A DNA stretch of 33,745 nt from Pyrinomonadaceae bacterium. Lineage in GTDB: Bacteria; Acidobacteriota; Blastocatellia; Pyrinomonadales; Pyrinomonadaceae. Positions 16,394 to 24,093 of this stretch are shown here, piece after piece (position 1 is the stretch's first letter; each line of letters starts with the position of its first letter). The notes below the pieces were generated by a model, which had not been told where the DNA came from, did no database searches, and worked only from the letters and a program-made list of their open reading frames with translations. The position numbers were made by a program, and so were the translations under genes. The DNA lies in assembly GCA_013817595.1 (NCBI GenBank), contig JACDCK010000002.1, positions 1 through 33,745 of the forward strand, in the 5' to 3' direction.

Positions 16394-16402
16394 TTCGACC
16401 AC

Positions 16403-16424
16403 TGCCTGGAAAGGCAAGAGGAGG
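16403..16424 (+). promoter_or_regulatory. Hairpin abutting a strong ribosome binding site
   Basis: TGCCT (16403-16407), a GGAA tetraloop and AGGCA (16412-16416) form a small stem two bases before AGGAGG (16419-16424). The Shine-Dalgarno is four bases from the ATG at 16429. The stem may keep the binding site open or control it. Confidence 0.5.
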
Positions 16425-16428
16425 ATAT

Positions 16429-16905
16429 ATGAGAAAACAGACTCTAAAAAGCTTCACGATGTTAATGATTGTCGTGGCAGTTTCGTTCGTGACGGCAGTA
16501 AGTTCTGCTAACGGTCAGTCATCCCGCATGGTCGTTGCGGACATTCCATTCGACTTCAACGTTGGCGGCAAAGTGCTTATGGCCGGTGAGTACACTGTCA
16601 AAGCATTCAACGCAAACGGCGACGCGTTGGCGATTAGCAATAAGCAGTCGAACAAGACTGCGATTCGGCTTACGCTCGCAATCGAGGCGGGCAGAGCGCC
16701 GGAGCAAACGAAGCTGGTGTTTCACCGCTACGGTCAGCGCTACTTCCTTTCCGAGGTTTGGTCAGCCGGCGAGAGAACTGGGCGGATGTTGCACAAGTCC
16801 AGGGAAGAGCGGGCCATCGAAAGCCAACTCGCAGCCATTCCTTCGAAGAGCGAGCTTGCGAGCAGCGCCTACGAAATCGTCGAGATCGTGGCCATGGTTC
16901 GCTGA
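16429..16905 (+). CDS. Small secreted protein of an acidobacterial type, function unknown
   Basis: 158 residues with a very strong AGGAGG. Residues 1-30 are a signal peptide (hydrophobic 'MLMIVVAVSFVTAVSSANG', cut near NGQ-SS). The mature part begins 'VVADIPFDFNVGGKVLMAGE', followed by 'YTVKAFNANGDALAISNKQS' and 'KLVFHRYGQRYFLSEVW'. The pattern 'PFDFxVGxKxxxAGEYTV' is one I associate with a secreted beta-rich family repeated many times in acidobacterial genomes; this is recollection, not a search. The unusually elaborate leader (repeats, hairpin, strong Shine-Dalgarno) and the strong terminator behind it suggest an abundant, separately regulated transcript. Confidence 0.75.
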   Translation: MRKQTLKSFTMLMIVVAVSFVTAVSSANGQSSRMVVADIPFDFNVGGKVLMAGEYTVKAFNANGDALAISNKQSNKTAIRLTLAIEAGRAPEQTKLVFHRYGQRYFLSEVWSAGERTGRMLHKSREERAIESQLAAIPSKSELASSAYEIVEIVAMVR

Positions 16906-16975
16906 AGCCGCAGTTTAACTTTCCCCGCGCGTCAGGAGACGGGGCACGGCTTACGAACTCGCTCCTGATTGTAGA

Positions 16976-17019
16976 AGCCAGAACGGCAACCGAAGACCCC
17001 TCCGGTTGCCGTTCTGGCT
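16976..17019 (+). terminator. Strong intrinsic terminator after the small secreted gene
   Basis: A perfect 17-bp stem: AGCCAGAACGGCAACCG (16976-16992) pairs with CGGTTGCCGTTCTGGCT (17003-17019), with a 10-base loop. The following TTGTG gives only a weak T-tract. It lies 71 bases after the stop at 16905 and is the most stable hairpin I see in the window. Confidence 0.75.
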
Positions 17020-17076
17020 TTGTGATCCGGCTGGGAGCACAGGGCGTCGCCTGCATGAACGAATAGCGAAGTGGCC

Positions 17077-17090
17077 CAGACTTCAGTCTG
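17077..17090. repeat. CAGACT-TC-AGTCTG palindrome
   Basis: A perfect 6-bp inverted repeat with a 2-base centre, set in GTGGCCCAGACTTCAGTCTG. I recall 'cagactNNagtctg' elements as dispersed intergenic repeats in acidobacteria; the copy number in this genome is unknown. Confidence 0.4.
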
Positions 17091-17203
17091 TGATTGGGGC
17101 GGTAGTAAAGGCTCTCCGACTTATACGAAAAGCGAGTATCTCAAGGTTATCGCGAAAGCGGTCGAGCTTCGGGTGACCGTTTTCTATTGTCCCACACCAA
17201 AAC

Positions 17204-17321
17204 AATTCTGAGTTATTTGAGTATTCTGAAGCCTAAGTAGAAAAGAATATTTGGTTATTGTGAGAGAGAGAAAGAAAGCCCTTCGATTACTTTAAGATGT
17301 TCTCAGAATACTCAGAATTCT
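17204..17321. repeat. AT-rich inverted repeat (TTCTGAG/CTCAGAA type)
   Basis: The left end (17204-17230) holds AATTCTGAG and TGAGTATTCTGA. The right end (17300-17321) reads TTCTCAGAATACTCAGAATT and is nearly the reverse complement of the left without its 5-base insertion. About 70 A/G-rich bases lie between. It is not preceded or followed by a gene closer than 128 bases. No protein frame is credible between 16906 and 17448. Confidence 0.5.
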
Positions 17322-17448
17322 CCGCACGCCTGTGGATACTCTCTTAGCAGCGTTCGTGAGTGTCGGCACACTATAGGCCCACACAGTCAACAGCCGGCAC
17401 CTGCCTGCCAGCCTTGCGCTTATAATTCATTGTGTGATTATCCTTACC

Positions 17449-17524
17449 TGGAGCCGGCTGCCGGAATTGAACCGGCGACCTTCTAATTACGAATCAGACG
17501 CTCTACCAACTGAGCTAAGCCGGC
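17449..17524 (-). tRNA. tRNA-Thr (anticodon CGT)
   Basis: 76 bases on the minus strand, with the 3' CCA encoded (17449-17451). The acceptor stem is GCCGGCT with AGCCGGC, the D-arm GCTCAGTTGGTAGAGC, the anticodon stem TCTGA/TTAGA around loop TTCGTAA (anticodon CGT), and the T-arm GCCGGTTCAATTCCGGC. It decodes ACG only and is the third threonine isoacceptor in the window. It stands alone, away from the tRNA cluster near tuf. Confidence 0.95.
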
Positions 17525-17623
17525 TTTTCAACCAAAACGAGACGCGCGTTCCTGAAGGATTGCACTATACGAATGCGCAGTTTGTAGTGTCAAGCAGCCG
17601 AATCGAAACCGGGAGGAACAGCG

Positions 17624-17923
17624 ATGGGCAGGGAACAAATGCGAAACCTCGAGACGTTCAAGATCGGGGGCAGCCAGGTTAACGAGTTTGAGTATCAGAA
17701 GCACCAGGGCGAGATGACTGAACAATTGGAACATCATCCGGACGCGGTTACCAGGTCAAAGCAGCCCACGCAGGCAGAGCGCGTGAAGCAGATCATGGAA
17801 GCCGCGCGTCAGAAGGTTGAGAAGAAGAGGAAGAAAGAAGCCGCGAAGGCTGGACATTCCGAGCAGAAGTCCAAGGCCAAGCCAGCTGCAAAGGTCGCTG
17901 GAAAAGCCACTAAGAAAAAGTGA
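17624..17923 (+). CDS. Small basic protein of unknown function
   Basis: 99 residues from ATG 17624, behind GGGAGGA with a good spacer. The first half is neutral ('ETFKIGGSQVNEFEYQKHQG', 'EMTEQLEHHPDAVTRSK'). The second half is a helix rich in Lys/Arg and then a Lys/Ala tail ('KQIMEAARQKVEKKRKKEAA', ending KATKKK), like histone-H1-type or nucleoid-binding tails. There is no signal peptide. Its stop overlaps the GTG of the next gene by 4 bases (GTGA), so the two are probably translated together. I do not recognise the family. Confidence 0.7.
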   Translation: MGREQMRNLETFKIGGSQVNEFEYQKHQGEMTEQLEHHPDAVTRSKQPTQAERVKQIMEAARQKVEKKRKKEAAKAGHSEQKSKAKPAAKVAGKATKKK

Positions 17924-19581
17924 TCCTGAATCTCCGGACAGAACCCCGAAACGACACTCGGAGTCAGCGAAATAGTTTGCAGAGCGCAGGTGTGATCTGT
18001 CTGCGGACGTCGCTTCTCCTGGTCGTCTTGTTAGGTTGCCGGTGGGAACTGCTTTTCGCTCAGAGGAAGACCGCAGCGCCGTCGGGCAAGCTACCCTCGG
18101 CCGAGAAACTGGTAGACAACTACTTAAAAGCCAGCGGAGGGAAGAAACGCATGGCGCTCATCCGCGATGCGACTTACGAGTGGACGATTCAACTAAAAGA
18201 CCAAACGATGGGCAATGCCCGGACGCAAATTAAAGCGCCTGGCTCCGTCCGCATAGAGATGACCTTCGGCAACGGCCAGATTATTTCAGCGGCAAATGCG
18301 AGTTCGACCTGGGTCTACGGCCTAGATGGACAGTTGCGTACACTCACCGGCGCGGAAGCTGCCGCCGCCAAGCTGCAGGCGCTGTTGGATGCAAACCACC
18401 TTGTTGATTACAAGAAGCTGAATGTGCTGGCTCGTGTAGTCTCACTGGGCGAAATAGCTTCCGAGCCGGCTTACATCGTCGAATTCTCCAGCCGCAACGG
18501 AGCGCGACTGCGTTACTGGTTTAGCGCGAGCAGCAAGCTGCCGGTGCAGATTGAAGACGAGGAGCGCAAGACTATGGTGCGCTTTGCTGACTATCGTTTC
18601 GAAGTCGCGACAAATGTGCTGGAGCCGCATCACGTCGCCTTGAACACTGATGGCTCAGGGGAACTGACTTTTCTGCTTCAGCGAGTGAGCTACAACATGG
18701 GAATCCGGGATTCGGCCTTCGATCCTCCGCCCGCAGCTGAAGCTCTGGATGTTCCGGCACTGCTACGCGAAGTGGCGCGCAATCAGGAGGAAGTCGAGAG
18801 GCGAGTTACTGAGTATGCGTTTGTCCAAAGAGAGACAGATCGGGAATTCAGCAGCAAGGGCGAGGTCAAAAAGGAGACAGTCAAGGTCTTTGAAGTTTTC
18901 CCCCTGGCCGACCGAGAACCGATTACGAAACTGGTAAGCGAGAACGGTGTGCCGCTTTCCGGTGAACGTGCAGCGAAGGAAACAAAGCGTGTTACAGAGG
19001 AGTTTTTGAAAGCGGAGCGCGATCGTGAGAAGAACGGACAGAAAGCAGTGCGCCGTCGCGCGGAACGATTGCGAAAAAGGGCAACGCCAGCGAAGGCGGA
19101 CGAAGACGATGACCCTGTCATCTCGCAGTTCTTGAAAGTTTGCGAGTTTGTATCTCCGCGCCGCGAAAAGTTTCGCGAACGTGACGCTGTTGTCTTCGAT
19201 TTTCGGCCTCGTCCGGGCTATCGCCCCCGTAACCGCCAGGAGAACTTGATCTCGAAAGTTGTCGGCGTAGTCTGGATTGATCCAGTTGATAAGCAGGTAA
19301 TGCGACTTGAAGCGCGACTCGCGGAGAGTTTCAAGATGGCAGGCGGGTTGTTGCTGTCGCTGCGTCCTGGCGCGGGATTCGTGATCGAGCAGATGCGTAT
19401 GGCTGAGGGCATTTGGCTACCGCGACTGGCGCAGGTCAATCTATCAGTAAAAGTTCTCTTGTTCGGCGGTGGCGATTTGAACAAGTCCATCGAGTGGAGT
19501 GACTACAAACATTTCAAAGGCGATGTCGGCGAATACAAGCTTGATGCGCCTAAAGATGTTGCGCCGGAGAAGAAGCCGTAG
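17920..19581 (+). CDS. Secreted two-part LolA-like protein
   Basis: 553 residues from GTG 17920, sharing GTGA with the previous stop. The N-terminus is long and basic, then hydrophobic (28-40) with a lipobox-like VLLGC (Cys40). A signal peptidase I site nearer FAQRK is the alternative. Residues about 55-285 look like an outer-membrane lipoprotein-sorting (LolA/DUF4412-like) domain: 'LPSAEKLVDNYLKASGGKKR', 'PGSVRIEMTFGNGQIIS', 'YWFSASSKLPVQIEDEER', 'DSAFDPPP'. Residues 290-553 form a second domain with 'EYAFVQRETDREFSSKGEVK' and 'FDFRPRPGYRPRNRQENLIS', including a charged central helix (350-400). Such proteins probably bind lipid or carry it across the periplasm; the ligand is unknown. Confidence 0.75.
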   Translation: MILNLRTEPRNDTRSQRNSLQSAGVICLRTSLLLVVLLGCRWELLFAQRKTAAPSGKLPSAEKLVDNYLKASGGKKRMALIRDATYEWTIQLKDQTMGNARTQIKAPGSVRIEMTFGNGQIISAANASSTWVYGLDGQLRTLTGAEAAAAKLQALLDANHLVDYKKLNVLARVVSLGEIASEPAYIVEFSSRNGARLRYWFSASSKLPVQIEDEERKTMVRFADYRFEVATNVLEPHHVALNTDGSGELTFLLQRVSYNMGIRDSAFDPPPAAEALDVPALLREVARNQEEVERRVTEYAFVQRETDREFSSKGEVKKETVKVFEVFPLADREPITKLVSENGVPLSGERAAKETKRVTEEFLKAERDREKNGQKAVRRRAERLRKRATPAKADEDDDPVISQFLKVCEFVSPRREKFRERDAVVFDFRPRPGYRPRNRQENLISKVVGVVWIDPVDKQVMRLEARLAESFKMAGGLLLSLRPGAGFVIEQMRMAEGIWLPRLAQVNLSVKVLLFGGGDLNKSIEWSDYKHFKGDVGEYKLDAPKDVAPEKKP

Positions 19582-19604
19582 CGGTCGCTAGGGAGTCCCG
19601 TGGG

Positions 19605-19830
19605 GACGCAATGTTTATAGTTCCAGGCATCCAATTCGAATCCAGCGCTAGAGGGGCGAAATGTCGCTCACTAGAAAACTCGAGAAGTTTGTCCGTAGGT
19701 TGTTGATTCATTTCAGCGCCGACGGCGCGAACTGTGAAAGCCTGGGGCATCGCCCCAGGTAGGCGCACATCAAGGATTTGAAGCGCTGAAGGCGCGTAAT
19801 ACGATCGCCTGGGCAGCTCTGCCGGGAGGG
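19605..19830. repeat. Intergenic palindromic repeat element
   Basis: The 306-base spacer before trmFO is packed with hairpins: GCGCCGACGGCGC (19716-19728), CCTGGGGCATCGCCCCAGG (19741-19759, an 8-bp stem with a 3-base loop), GCGCTGAAGGCGC (about 19783-19795) and GGCAGCTCTGCC (19812-19823). Its reading frames give only Pro/Ala/Arg-rich spurious peptides ('PGAMPQAFTVRAVGAE'), typical of dispersed GC-rich repeats in acidobacteria, planctomycetes and relatives. I take it as a non-coding dispersed element. Its outer ends are not defined by this one copy. Confidence 0.6.
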
Positions 19831-19887
19831 CAGCGCAACAGTCTTAATCGGATTGATTGTTCTCTCAGTTGAGACTTAACATTTTCT

Positions 19888-21237
19888 ATGCAACATGTAA
19901 TCGTGATCGGCGGCGGACTCGCCGGAGTTGAAGCAGCGTGGCAAGCGGCGCGCGCCGGAGCGCACGTGCGTCTGTTCGAAATGCGGCCCATCTCTCAAAC
20001 TCCGGCCCATCGAACGGATAAGCTGGCCGAAATTGTTTGCTCAAACTCACTGAAAACTGACGAGCCAGGCACTGCGCCTTACTTACTCAAGGAGGAATTG
20101 CGACGCGCAGAGTCTCTGGTGATGGAGGCCGCAGCGGCCACGCGCGTGCCTGCGGGAGCTGCCCTGGCCGTCGATCGTCAGTTGTTTGCTGAGTACATCA
20201 CAGAAAGAATTGAAGGCGAATCGAATATCGAGTTGGTGCGCGAAGAAGTTACCCGAATTCCCGAAGACGCGATCGTGATCATCGCGACAGGGCCGCTCTC
20301 CTCTGAGGCGCTCACGGCCGAGATCATGAAAATCACCGGCAATGATCAGCTTTATTTCTACGATGCCATCGCGCCGATTGTCTCTGCCGATTCAGTTGAT
20401 CATTCGATTGCATTCCCAGCTGCTCGTTACGGTAAAGGCGGCGACGACTATCTGAACTGCCCGTTTGACCGCGAGCAGTATGCCATCTTTTATCAAGCGC
20501 TGATTGAGGCGCAGAGCGTTCCGCTGCAGCGTTTTGAAGAAACGCGCTGGTTTGAATCGTGTCTGCCCATAGAAGAGTTGGCACGACGAGGTGTTGACAC
20601 AATGCGCTATGGGCCAATGAAACCGGTAGGACTTGTGGATCCGCGCACAGGCCGGGAGCCCTATGCGGCAGTGCAATTGCGGCAGGAAAATTTAATGGCT
20701 GACGCGTACAGCCTTGTTGGCTTCCAGAATCATCTACGCTACGGAGAGCAGGCAAGAGTTCTGCGGCTGATTCCTGGGATGGAAAACGCAGAGTTCTTGC
20801 AGTTTGGACAAATCCATCGCAATACTTACATCTGTTCGCCACGTGTGCTCAGGCCTACGATGCAGATGCGCGAACGACCGGACGTTTTTTTCGCCGGGCA
20901 GATAACCGGGGTTGAGGGGTATGTTGAATCGGTCGCGATGGGATGGTTGGCGGGAGTGAATGCGGCAAGACTGGCAACCGGCCAGATGCTGGTTGAAGCG
21001 CCACCGCGAAGCGCCACCGGAGCTCTAGCGCGCTATGTCGCAAACGCGGAAACCAAGAATTTCCAGCCGGTTAATATTACTTTCGCCCTGCTGCATCCGC
21101 TCGATGAACAAGATGGACGCCGCTTTCGTCGAAAGCGTGACCGCCATCAATTCCAGGTTGATTTGGCCTTGAAAGAGTGGAACGCTTGGCTTCAGGAAGC
21201 AAAGCATTGGGTAACAGCTTTGGAGGCGACGCCGTGA
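19888..21237 (+). CDS. trmFO: Methylenetetrahydrofolate-tRNA-(uracil-5-)-methyltransferase TrmFO
   Basis: 449 residues, the usual length. The enzyme makes 5-methyluridine at position 54 of tRNA, using methylene-tetrahydrofolate and FADH2. The FAD-binding GxGxxG region is 'VIVIGGGLAGVEAAWQAARA' at 4-23, followed by 'LFEMRP' and the family signature 'LAEIVCSNSLKTDEPGTAPY'. Other hallmarks are 'NCPFDREQYAIFYQAL', 'FESCLPIEELARRGVDTMRY' and 'GPMKPVGLVDPRTGREPYAA'. The FAD C-terminal motif is 'FFAGQITGVEGYVESVAMGW'. The start ATG 19888 has no clear Shine-Dalgarno. Its stop overlaps the next gene's GTG by 4 bases, so the vWA gene is probably co-translated. Confidence 0.97.
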   Translation: MQHVIVIGGGLAGVEAAWQAARAGAHVRLFEMRPISQTPAHRTDKLAEIVCSNSLKTDEPGTAPYLLKEELRRAESLVMEAAAATRVPAGAALAVDRQLFAEYITERIEGESNIELVREEVTRIPEDAIVIIATGPLSSEALTAEIMKITGNDQLYFYDAIAPIVSADSVDHSIAFPAARYGKGGDDYLNCPFDREQYAIFYQALIEAQSVPLQRFEETRWFESCLPIEELARRGVDTMRYGPMKPVGLVDPRTGREPYAAVQLRQENLMADAYSLVGFQNHLRYGEQARVLRLIPGMENAEFLQFGQIHRNTYICSPRVLRPTMQMRERPDVFFAGQITGVEGYVESVAMGWLAGVNAARLATGQMLVEAPPRSATGALARYVANAETKNFQPVNITFALLHPLDEQDGRRFRRKRDRHQFQVDLALKEWNAWLQEAKHWVTALEATP

Positions 21238-22343
21238 CGTCGGCCTTCCGGCGAGGGCACGCGGACTCATTCATCAAGATCGTATTTATTACACTTGCCC
21301 TGACGTTCGCGGCTATATTGTCGGCGAGCGTCGCCGCACAGTCAGGGCGGCTGAAAGACCCTAAGCCGAAGACGAAGCCCGCGCAAGGTCCCATCGCCCA
21401 GCCCGGTCGGCCAGCCACCTCACAAAAGTCTCCAGCTCCAATCTCTCCACCTAGCCCGCAGAGTGAAGCGGTCGGCGACGTTGATCCCGAGGACGTCATA
21501 CGCGTCTCATCGAACCTGGTTCCGATCCCCGCCTCGGTAATCGACACCAGAGGTCAGGCGGTCAGCGGTTTGAAGCTTGAAGATTTTGAGTTATTGGTTG
21601 ATGGCCAGCTTAAGTCGATAAGTGATATTACTCGCGCTGAGTTACCCGTCCGGCTGGCTATGCTTTTCGATAACAGTGGCAGCATCGATGTTGCGCGCGA
21701 GTTTGAGAAGCAAGCTGCCAGACACTTCTTTCGCAGCGTAATGCGCCCTTCCGATGGGGCGGCCATATACTCCGTTGAGACGGACAGCTATCTCGCGCAA
21801 CCCATGACGAGCGATATACGGAGACTTGAAGCGACGATCTCGAGCTTCGGCAAGCCGGAAGGTGCGACCTCACTCTTCGACGCAATCATTGATGCTGCTG
21901 CTTATCTGAGGCCATATCCAGGACGCAGAGTTATTCTCATAGTTTCGGATGGTATTGAGACGACCAGTCGCGCCGACTTTGAAACGACCCTTCAGCGGGT
22001 CCTCTCAGATGATTGTCAGGTTTTCGTAGTCCAGACTGGACTATATGAGGGCGCAAATCTGCGCGCCCTTGCCGCTGAGCGACGCATGGAGCAGTTAGCC
22101 GTGCAGACCGGTGGAGCTGCGTTCATTCCCAAGACAACCTCGGACCTTGAGACAGCGTTCAAACAAGTCGCCGCCGATCTGGCACAACAATACGTCTTGA
22201 GTTACTACCAATCGGAAGCGCAACGGGATGGGCGCTATCACGTCATCGACCTGCAGCTAAAATCCCGCAAAGATGTTCGCGTGCGTGCCCGCAAGGTTTA
22301 CTATTCTCGGAAGGGGTCTAGCGTCGGCACGAGTGACTGGTAG
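21234..22343 (+). CDS. Secreted VWFA-related acidobacterial-type protein
   Basis: 369 residues from GTG 21234, chosen over upstream starts because GGAGG (21222-21226) is seven bases away and the product gains a clean signal peptide (about 1-36, 'IVFITLALTFAAILSASVAA'). A Pro/Lys-rich linker spans about 37-80. The segment 'VIRVSSNLVPIPASVIDTRG' and 'LKLEDFELLVDGQ' is typical of the VWFA-related acidobacterial domain (TIGR03436). The von Willebrand A domain (about 138-320) has a MIDAS motif DNSGS at 146-150 in 'LAMLFDNSGSID', for divalent-metal-dependent ligand binding. The C-terminus 'LAQQYVLSYYQSEAQRDGRY' matches the family end. The GTGA overlap with trmFO suggests translational coupling, though the functions appear unrelated. 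Confidence 0.92.
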   Translation: MTSAFRRGHADSFIKIVFITLALTFAAILSASVAAQSGRLKDPKPKTKPAQGPIAQPGRPATSQKSPAPISPPSPQSEAVGDVDPEDVIRVSSNLVPIPASVIDTRGQAVSGLKLEDFELLVDGQLKSISDITRAELPVRLAMLFDNSGSIDVAREFEKQAARHFFRSVMRPSDGAAIYSVETDSYLAQPMTSDIRRLEATISSFGKPEGATSLFDAIIDAAAYLRPYPGRRVILIVSDGIETTSRADFETTLQRVLSDDCQVFVVQTGLYEGANLRALAAERRMEQLAVQTGGAAFIPKTTSDLETAFKQVAADLAQQYVLSYYQSEAQRDGRYHVIDLQLKSRKDVRVRARKVYYSRKGSSVGTSDW

Positions 22344-22361
22344 GCCGAGGGATGAATAATT

Positions 22362-22508
22362 AGCCGCGGATTTACGCGGATGAACGCGGATTAGGACAGG
22401 TCAATACATTATTCGCGGATTGCCGCGCTGATTGCGCGGGCCTCCTCCTAGCTGAGGATGGGTCTTTTGGCTTTTCAGATCTGCGTTCATCCGCGCAAAT
22501 CCGCGGCT
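22362..22508. repeat. Long inverted repeat, 30-bp arms
   Basis: Arms at 22362-22391 and 22479-22508 are reverse complements at 28 of 30 bases and are built on CCGCGGATTT(A/G)CGCGGATGAA. A third, degenerate copy (ATTCGCGGATTGCCGCG) lies inside the 87-base loop, near 22411. It sits between the vWA gene and the xer gene. CGCGGAT-rich repeats of this kind are found between genes in several phyla. It may also end the trmFO-vWA transcript, although no T-tract follows. Confidence 0.7.
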
Positions 22509-22537
22509 GGTAAGTTCGAGGATCGTACCTGAATCTC

Positions 22538-23458
22538 ATGGAGCAACTGTTAGCCCAGTTCTTCGACCACCTGCGTTACGAGCGCAACGTCAGCGAACAC
22601 ACCCTGCGCAATTACCGAAGCGACCTTCTCCAGTTTCTTGATTATCTTGCCCCCGCTGATCGAAGTTCGGGGAAGAGAAACGCACCTGACACCCACGAAA
22701 TCGATCACCTCACGATTCGTGAATGGCTTTCCACCCTTCATTCGGCTCAAAAGAAAAAAGCATCGGTGGCTCGTAAGCTTGCTGCTCTGCGTACCTTCTT
22801 CCAGTTTCTGGTGCGGGAGGGCGTGGTGGAGCTTAACCCGGCGAAGCTCGTCTCGACGCCGCGCCTCGAGAAAAAGCTGCCGCAACATCTCTCAATTGAG
22901 GAGGCGATCAAATTCATCGAAACGCCCGACACCGAAACTGACCTGGGTAAGCGCGATCGGGCGATGCTGGAATTGATGTACGCGACCGGCGTGCGCGTCT
23001 CCGAGCTCACAAAAATCGATGTTGCAGACATAGACTTTAAAAACAAACTGATTCGCGTGACCGGCAAACGGCGAAAAGAGCGCATCGTGCCTTTCGGCGA
23101 TCCGGCCAGCGAGGCATTGCGAGATTATCTGAATGTGCGTGATCGATTTCTAAATGCGGCGCCAGTTTCCGAGCGCGAGCCGGAAGTTGTGTTCTTAAAC
23201 TATCAGGGTACACGGATTACAACGCGCTCGGTTGGCAGGATGGTGGAGAAACACATTCGCATCTGCGCCGGGATGCACGACATCAGCCCGCACGCCCTGC
23301 GCCATTCATTTGCGACTCATCTGCTCGACAGTGGAGCGGACTTGCGCGACATTCAAGAGCTTCTAGGCCACGCGCGTCTCTCATCGACGCAAATCTACAC
23401 GCATGTCTCGATGGAGAAACTGATCAAGGTCTACGACAAAGCTCATCCGAAGGCGTGA
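22538..23458 (+). CDS. Tyrosine recombinase XerC/XerD
   Basis: 306 residues, typical for Xer. The N-terminal SAM-like core-binding domain (1-108) includes '[20 protein letters not shown]'. The catalytic domain has all six residues expected: R153 ('ATGVRVSEL'), K177 ('VTGKRRKER'), H252 and R255 ('[12 protein letters not shown]'), H278 ('[10 protein letters not shown]') and the nucleophile Y287 ('QIYTHV'). Xer recombinases resolve chromosome dimers at dif with FtsK. Sequence alone does not tell XerC from XerD. No cargo, excisionase or second integrase lies near, so the housekeeping role is more likely than a mobile element. ATG 22538 has no strong Shine-Dalgarno. It converges with the DksA-like gene. 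Confidence 0.93.
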   Translation: MEQLLAQFFDHLRYERNVSEHTLRNYRSDLLQFLDYLAPADRSSGKRNAPDTHEIDHLTIREWLSTLHSAQKKKASVARKLAALRTFFQFLVREGVVELNPAKLVSTPRLEKKLPQHLSIEEAIKFIETPDTETDLGKRDRAMLELMYATGVRVSELTKIDVADIDFKNKLIRVTGKRRKERIVPFGDPASEALRDYLNVRDRFLNAAPVSEREPEVVFLNYQGTRITTRSVGRMVEKHIRICAGMHDISPHALRHSFATHLLDSGADLRDIQELLGHARLSSTQIYTHVSMEKLIKVYDKAHPKA

Positions 23459-23537
23459 TTTCAAAAACGGAAAGGTAATGCAGTCTAGCGGGCGGTAACC
23501 CACTGAAGAATCATCTGAGGCATTATTCAGCATTTTC

Positions 23538-23930
23538 CTAGAGTGTGGACGTTTCGTCGTCTCCGTTGGCGGCTTCGATGGCCGTCTGGCAGTCCGCGCA
23601 GTATCTAGCGGTGGGCAAGGCTTCGAGCCGGCGTTCATCGATTTGTCTACCGCAACGAGCGCAGATGCCGTAACTTCCTTCCTTGATTCGTAAAAGCGCT
23701 TGATCAATATCAGCAACCATCTGCGACTCGCGTTCGCCAAGGCGCAGGGCGAGTTCTTTATTGACGTCCATCATCGAAAGATCACTGCTATCTTTAACTC
23801 CGTCATCGGACAACTCAAGAGCGGCTGCCTGATCTTCCCGAATATGTTCATTAAGTTGTGGGAGTTGTGAGATTAGAAGGCTTCGAAAATGTTCAAGTTT
23901 CTTTGCGTCCATCGAGTGATCTACTCTCAT
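23538..23930 (-). CDS. DksA/TraR-type C4 zinc-finger protein
   Basis: 130 residues. The N-terminal half is a coiled-coil-like helical pair ('LEHFRSLLISQLPQLNEHI', 'DVNKELALRLGERESQMVAD'). The zinc finger is C90, C93, C111 and C114 ('YGICARCGRQIDERRLEALP', 'ARYCADCQ'), exactly the family spacing. DksA binds in the RNA polymerase secondary channel and with ppGpp adjusts transcription initiation. The tip region contains 'DDGVKDSSD' where DksA carries acidic tip residues, so related activity is plausible. ATG 23930 is used here; a second ATG six codons in (23912) is an equally good start, and neither has a clear Shine-Dalgarno. Confidence 0.9.
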   Translation of the reverse strand: MRVDHSMDAKKLEHFRSLLISQLPQLNEHIREDQAAALELSDDGVKDSSDLSMMDVNKELALRLGERESQMVADIDQALLRIKEGSYGICARCGRQIDERRLEALPTARYCADCQTAIEAANGDDETSTL

Positions 23931-24093
23931 TCACGCCGCCCCGCACGTGCTACCTCTTACCTTAGCTTTTGATCGGGTACCGGGATTATAACCTACGTTC
24001 GTGAAAGATCGGAATTAATGAAACACTTCATGCAGATCACTTCGCAGCCGGCCGAGTTCCCCCCTGAGTCTCTTTCATCTCGGCGTCAATAAG

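Noticed and set aside
17434-17682. Open frame across tRNA-Thr(CGT)
   Set aside because: The peptide is a translation of the tRNA's complement and has no credible start.
19550-19768. Minus-strand open frame in the trmFO spacer
   Set aside because: It lies in a palindromic repeat and gives typical spurious Pro/Ala-rich peptides.
21177-21233. Upstream start for the vWA protein inside trmFO
   Set aside because: GTG 21234 has an ideal Shine-Dalgarno and yields a proper signal peptide.
17449-23458. An integrative element bounded by tRNA-Thr and the Xer recombinase
   Set aside because: The genes between them are ordinary (trmFO, vWA, LolA-like) and no second attachment repeat of the tRNA end was seen. 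Xer has normal housekeeping features.
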